This document shows positions 5,314 through 5,349 of a stretch of 5,349 bases of DNA, one piece after another. The stretch is from an uncultured Lachnospiraceae bacterium. Its GTDB lineage: Bacteria; Bacillota_A; Clostridia; Lachnospirales; Lachnospiraceae. The notes beneath the pieces are model-generated. The model was not told the DNA's origin. It saw only the letters and a list, made by a program, of their open reading frames with translations, and ran no database searches. The stretch spans positions 1 to 5,349 of the forward strand of contig CAJTOU010000109.1 in assembly GCA_910577835.1 (NCBI GenBank), in the 5' to 3' direction. Made by a program: the position numbers and the translations under genes. Numbering within the stretch: position 1 is the first letter of the stretch; every line of letters starts with the position of its first letter.

Positions 5314-5349
5314 AAGAGCCTATACGACAGAGGTTGTGCAGGGAAAACA
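5300..5349. repeat. Perfect 16-bp inverted repeat ending at the window edge
   Basis: TGTTTTCCCTGCACAA (5300-5315) and TTGTGCAGGGAAAACA (5334-5349) are exact reverse complements around an 18-base spacer. The left arm is LacZ coding sequence; the right arm runs to the last base, so the repeat may continue outside. The LacZ frame has a TAG in the spacer (5320-5322) and beyond it reads FPCTTSVV, which does not look like LacZ. A fold-back assembly or amplification artefact or a real inversion boundary would both give this picture. Confidence 0.7.

Noticed and set aside
1..5349. CRISPR array, tRNA/rRNA genes, transposase or recombinase genes
   Set aside because: I searched for regularly spaced repeats, tRNA-like cloverleaf motifs and transposase or recombinase signatures on both strands and saw none.

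Overview
The window looks like a piece of a low-GC Firmicutes genome, probably a gut-type Clostridia (Lachnospiraceae-like). The evidence is the AT-rich base composition, strong GGAGG-type ribosome binding sites, the style of the GPH symporter, AraC regulator and LacZ sequences, and T-tailed intrinsic terminators. This placement is inferred from the sequence alone. All recognisable genes lie on the minus strand, so the locus reads from right to left.

From the right edge the order is: (1) the C-terminal part of a family GH2 (LacZ-type) beta-galactosidase, 4696-5313, whose homologous frame meets an in-frame TAG at 5320-5322 next to an inverted repeat that ends flush with the window; (2) an intact 465-residue GPH/MelB-type sugar:cation symporter, 3129-4526, with its own terminator at 3075-3116; (3) an intact AraC-family regulator with an N-terminal cupin, whose real start is 2777 (266 residues); (4) a GH42 beta-galactosidase remnant, 870-1784, that keeps the trimerisation and C-terminal domains but has lost the whole catalytic barrel; its terminator is at 618-659; (5) a 144-residue protein with a charged helical N-terminal part and a sigma-70 region 4-like helix-turn-helix, 89-523, of a type common in Firmicutes conjugative and mobilisable elements.

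Items 1-4 form a beta-galactoside uptake and hydrolysis locus: the symporter would bring in a galactoside, LacZ and the GH42 enzyme would cut it, and the AraC protein would respond to the sugar. Both hydrolases are incomplete as seen here, while the transporter and the regulator are intact. The locus therefore looks eroded, although the LacZ break may come from the window or contig end. Item 5 is unrelated in function and may mark the edge of a mobile element that continues beyond the left side.

The most unusual signals are in RNA structure. The ribosome binding site of the sigma-like gene sits in a continuous 14-bp hairpin. In the gap between symporter and regulator the plus strand carries a self-contained unit: a perfect -10 box, a strong ribosome binding site, a 25-codon aromatic-rich ORF, a 12-bp inverted repeat and an intrinsic terminator, with one segment able to pair alternatively. 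It resembles an attenuation leader but has no gene after it. I see no tRNA, rRNA, CRISPR array or complete insertion sequence.
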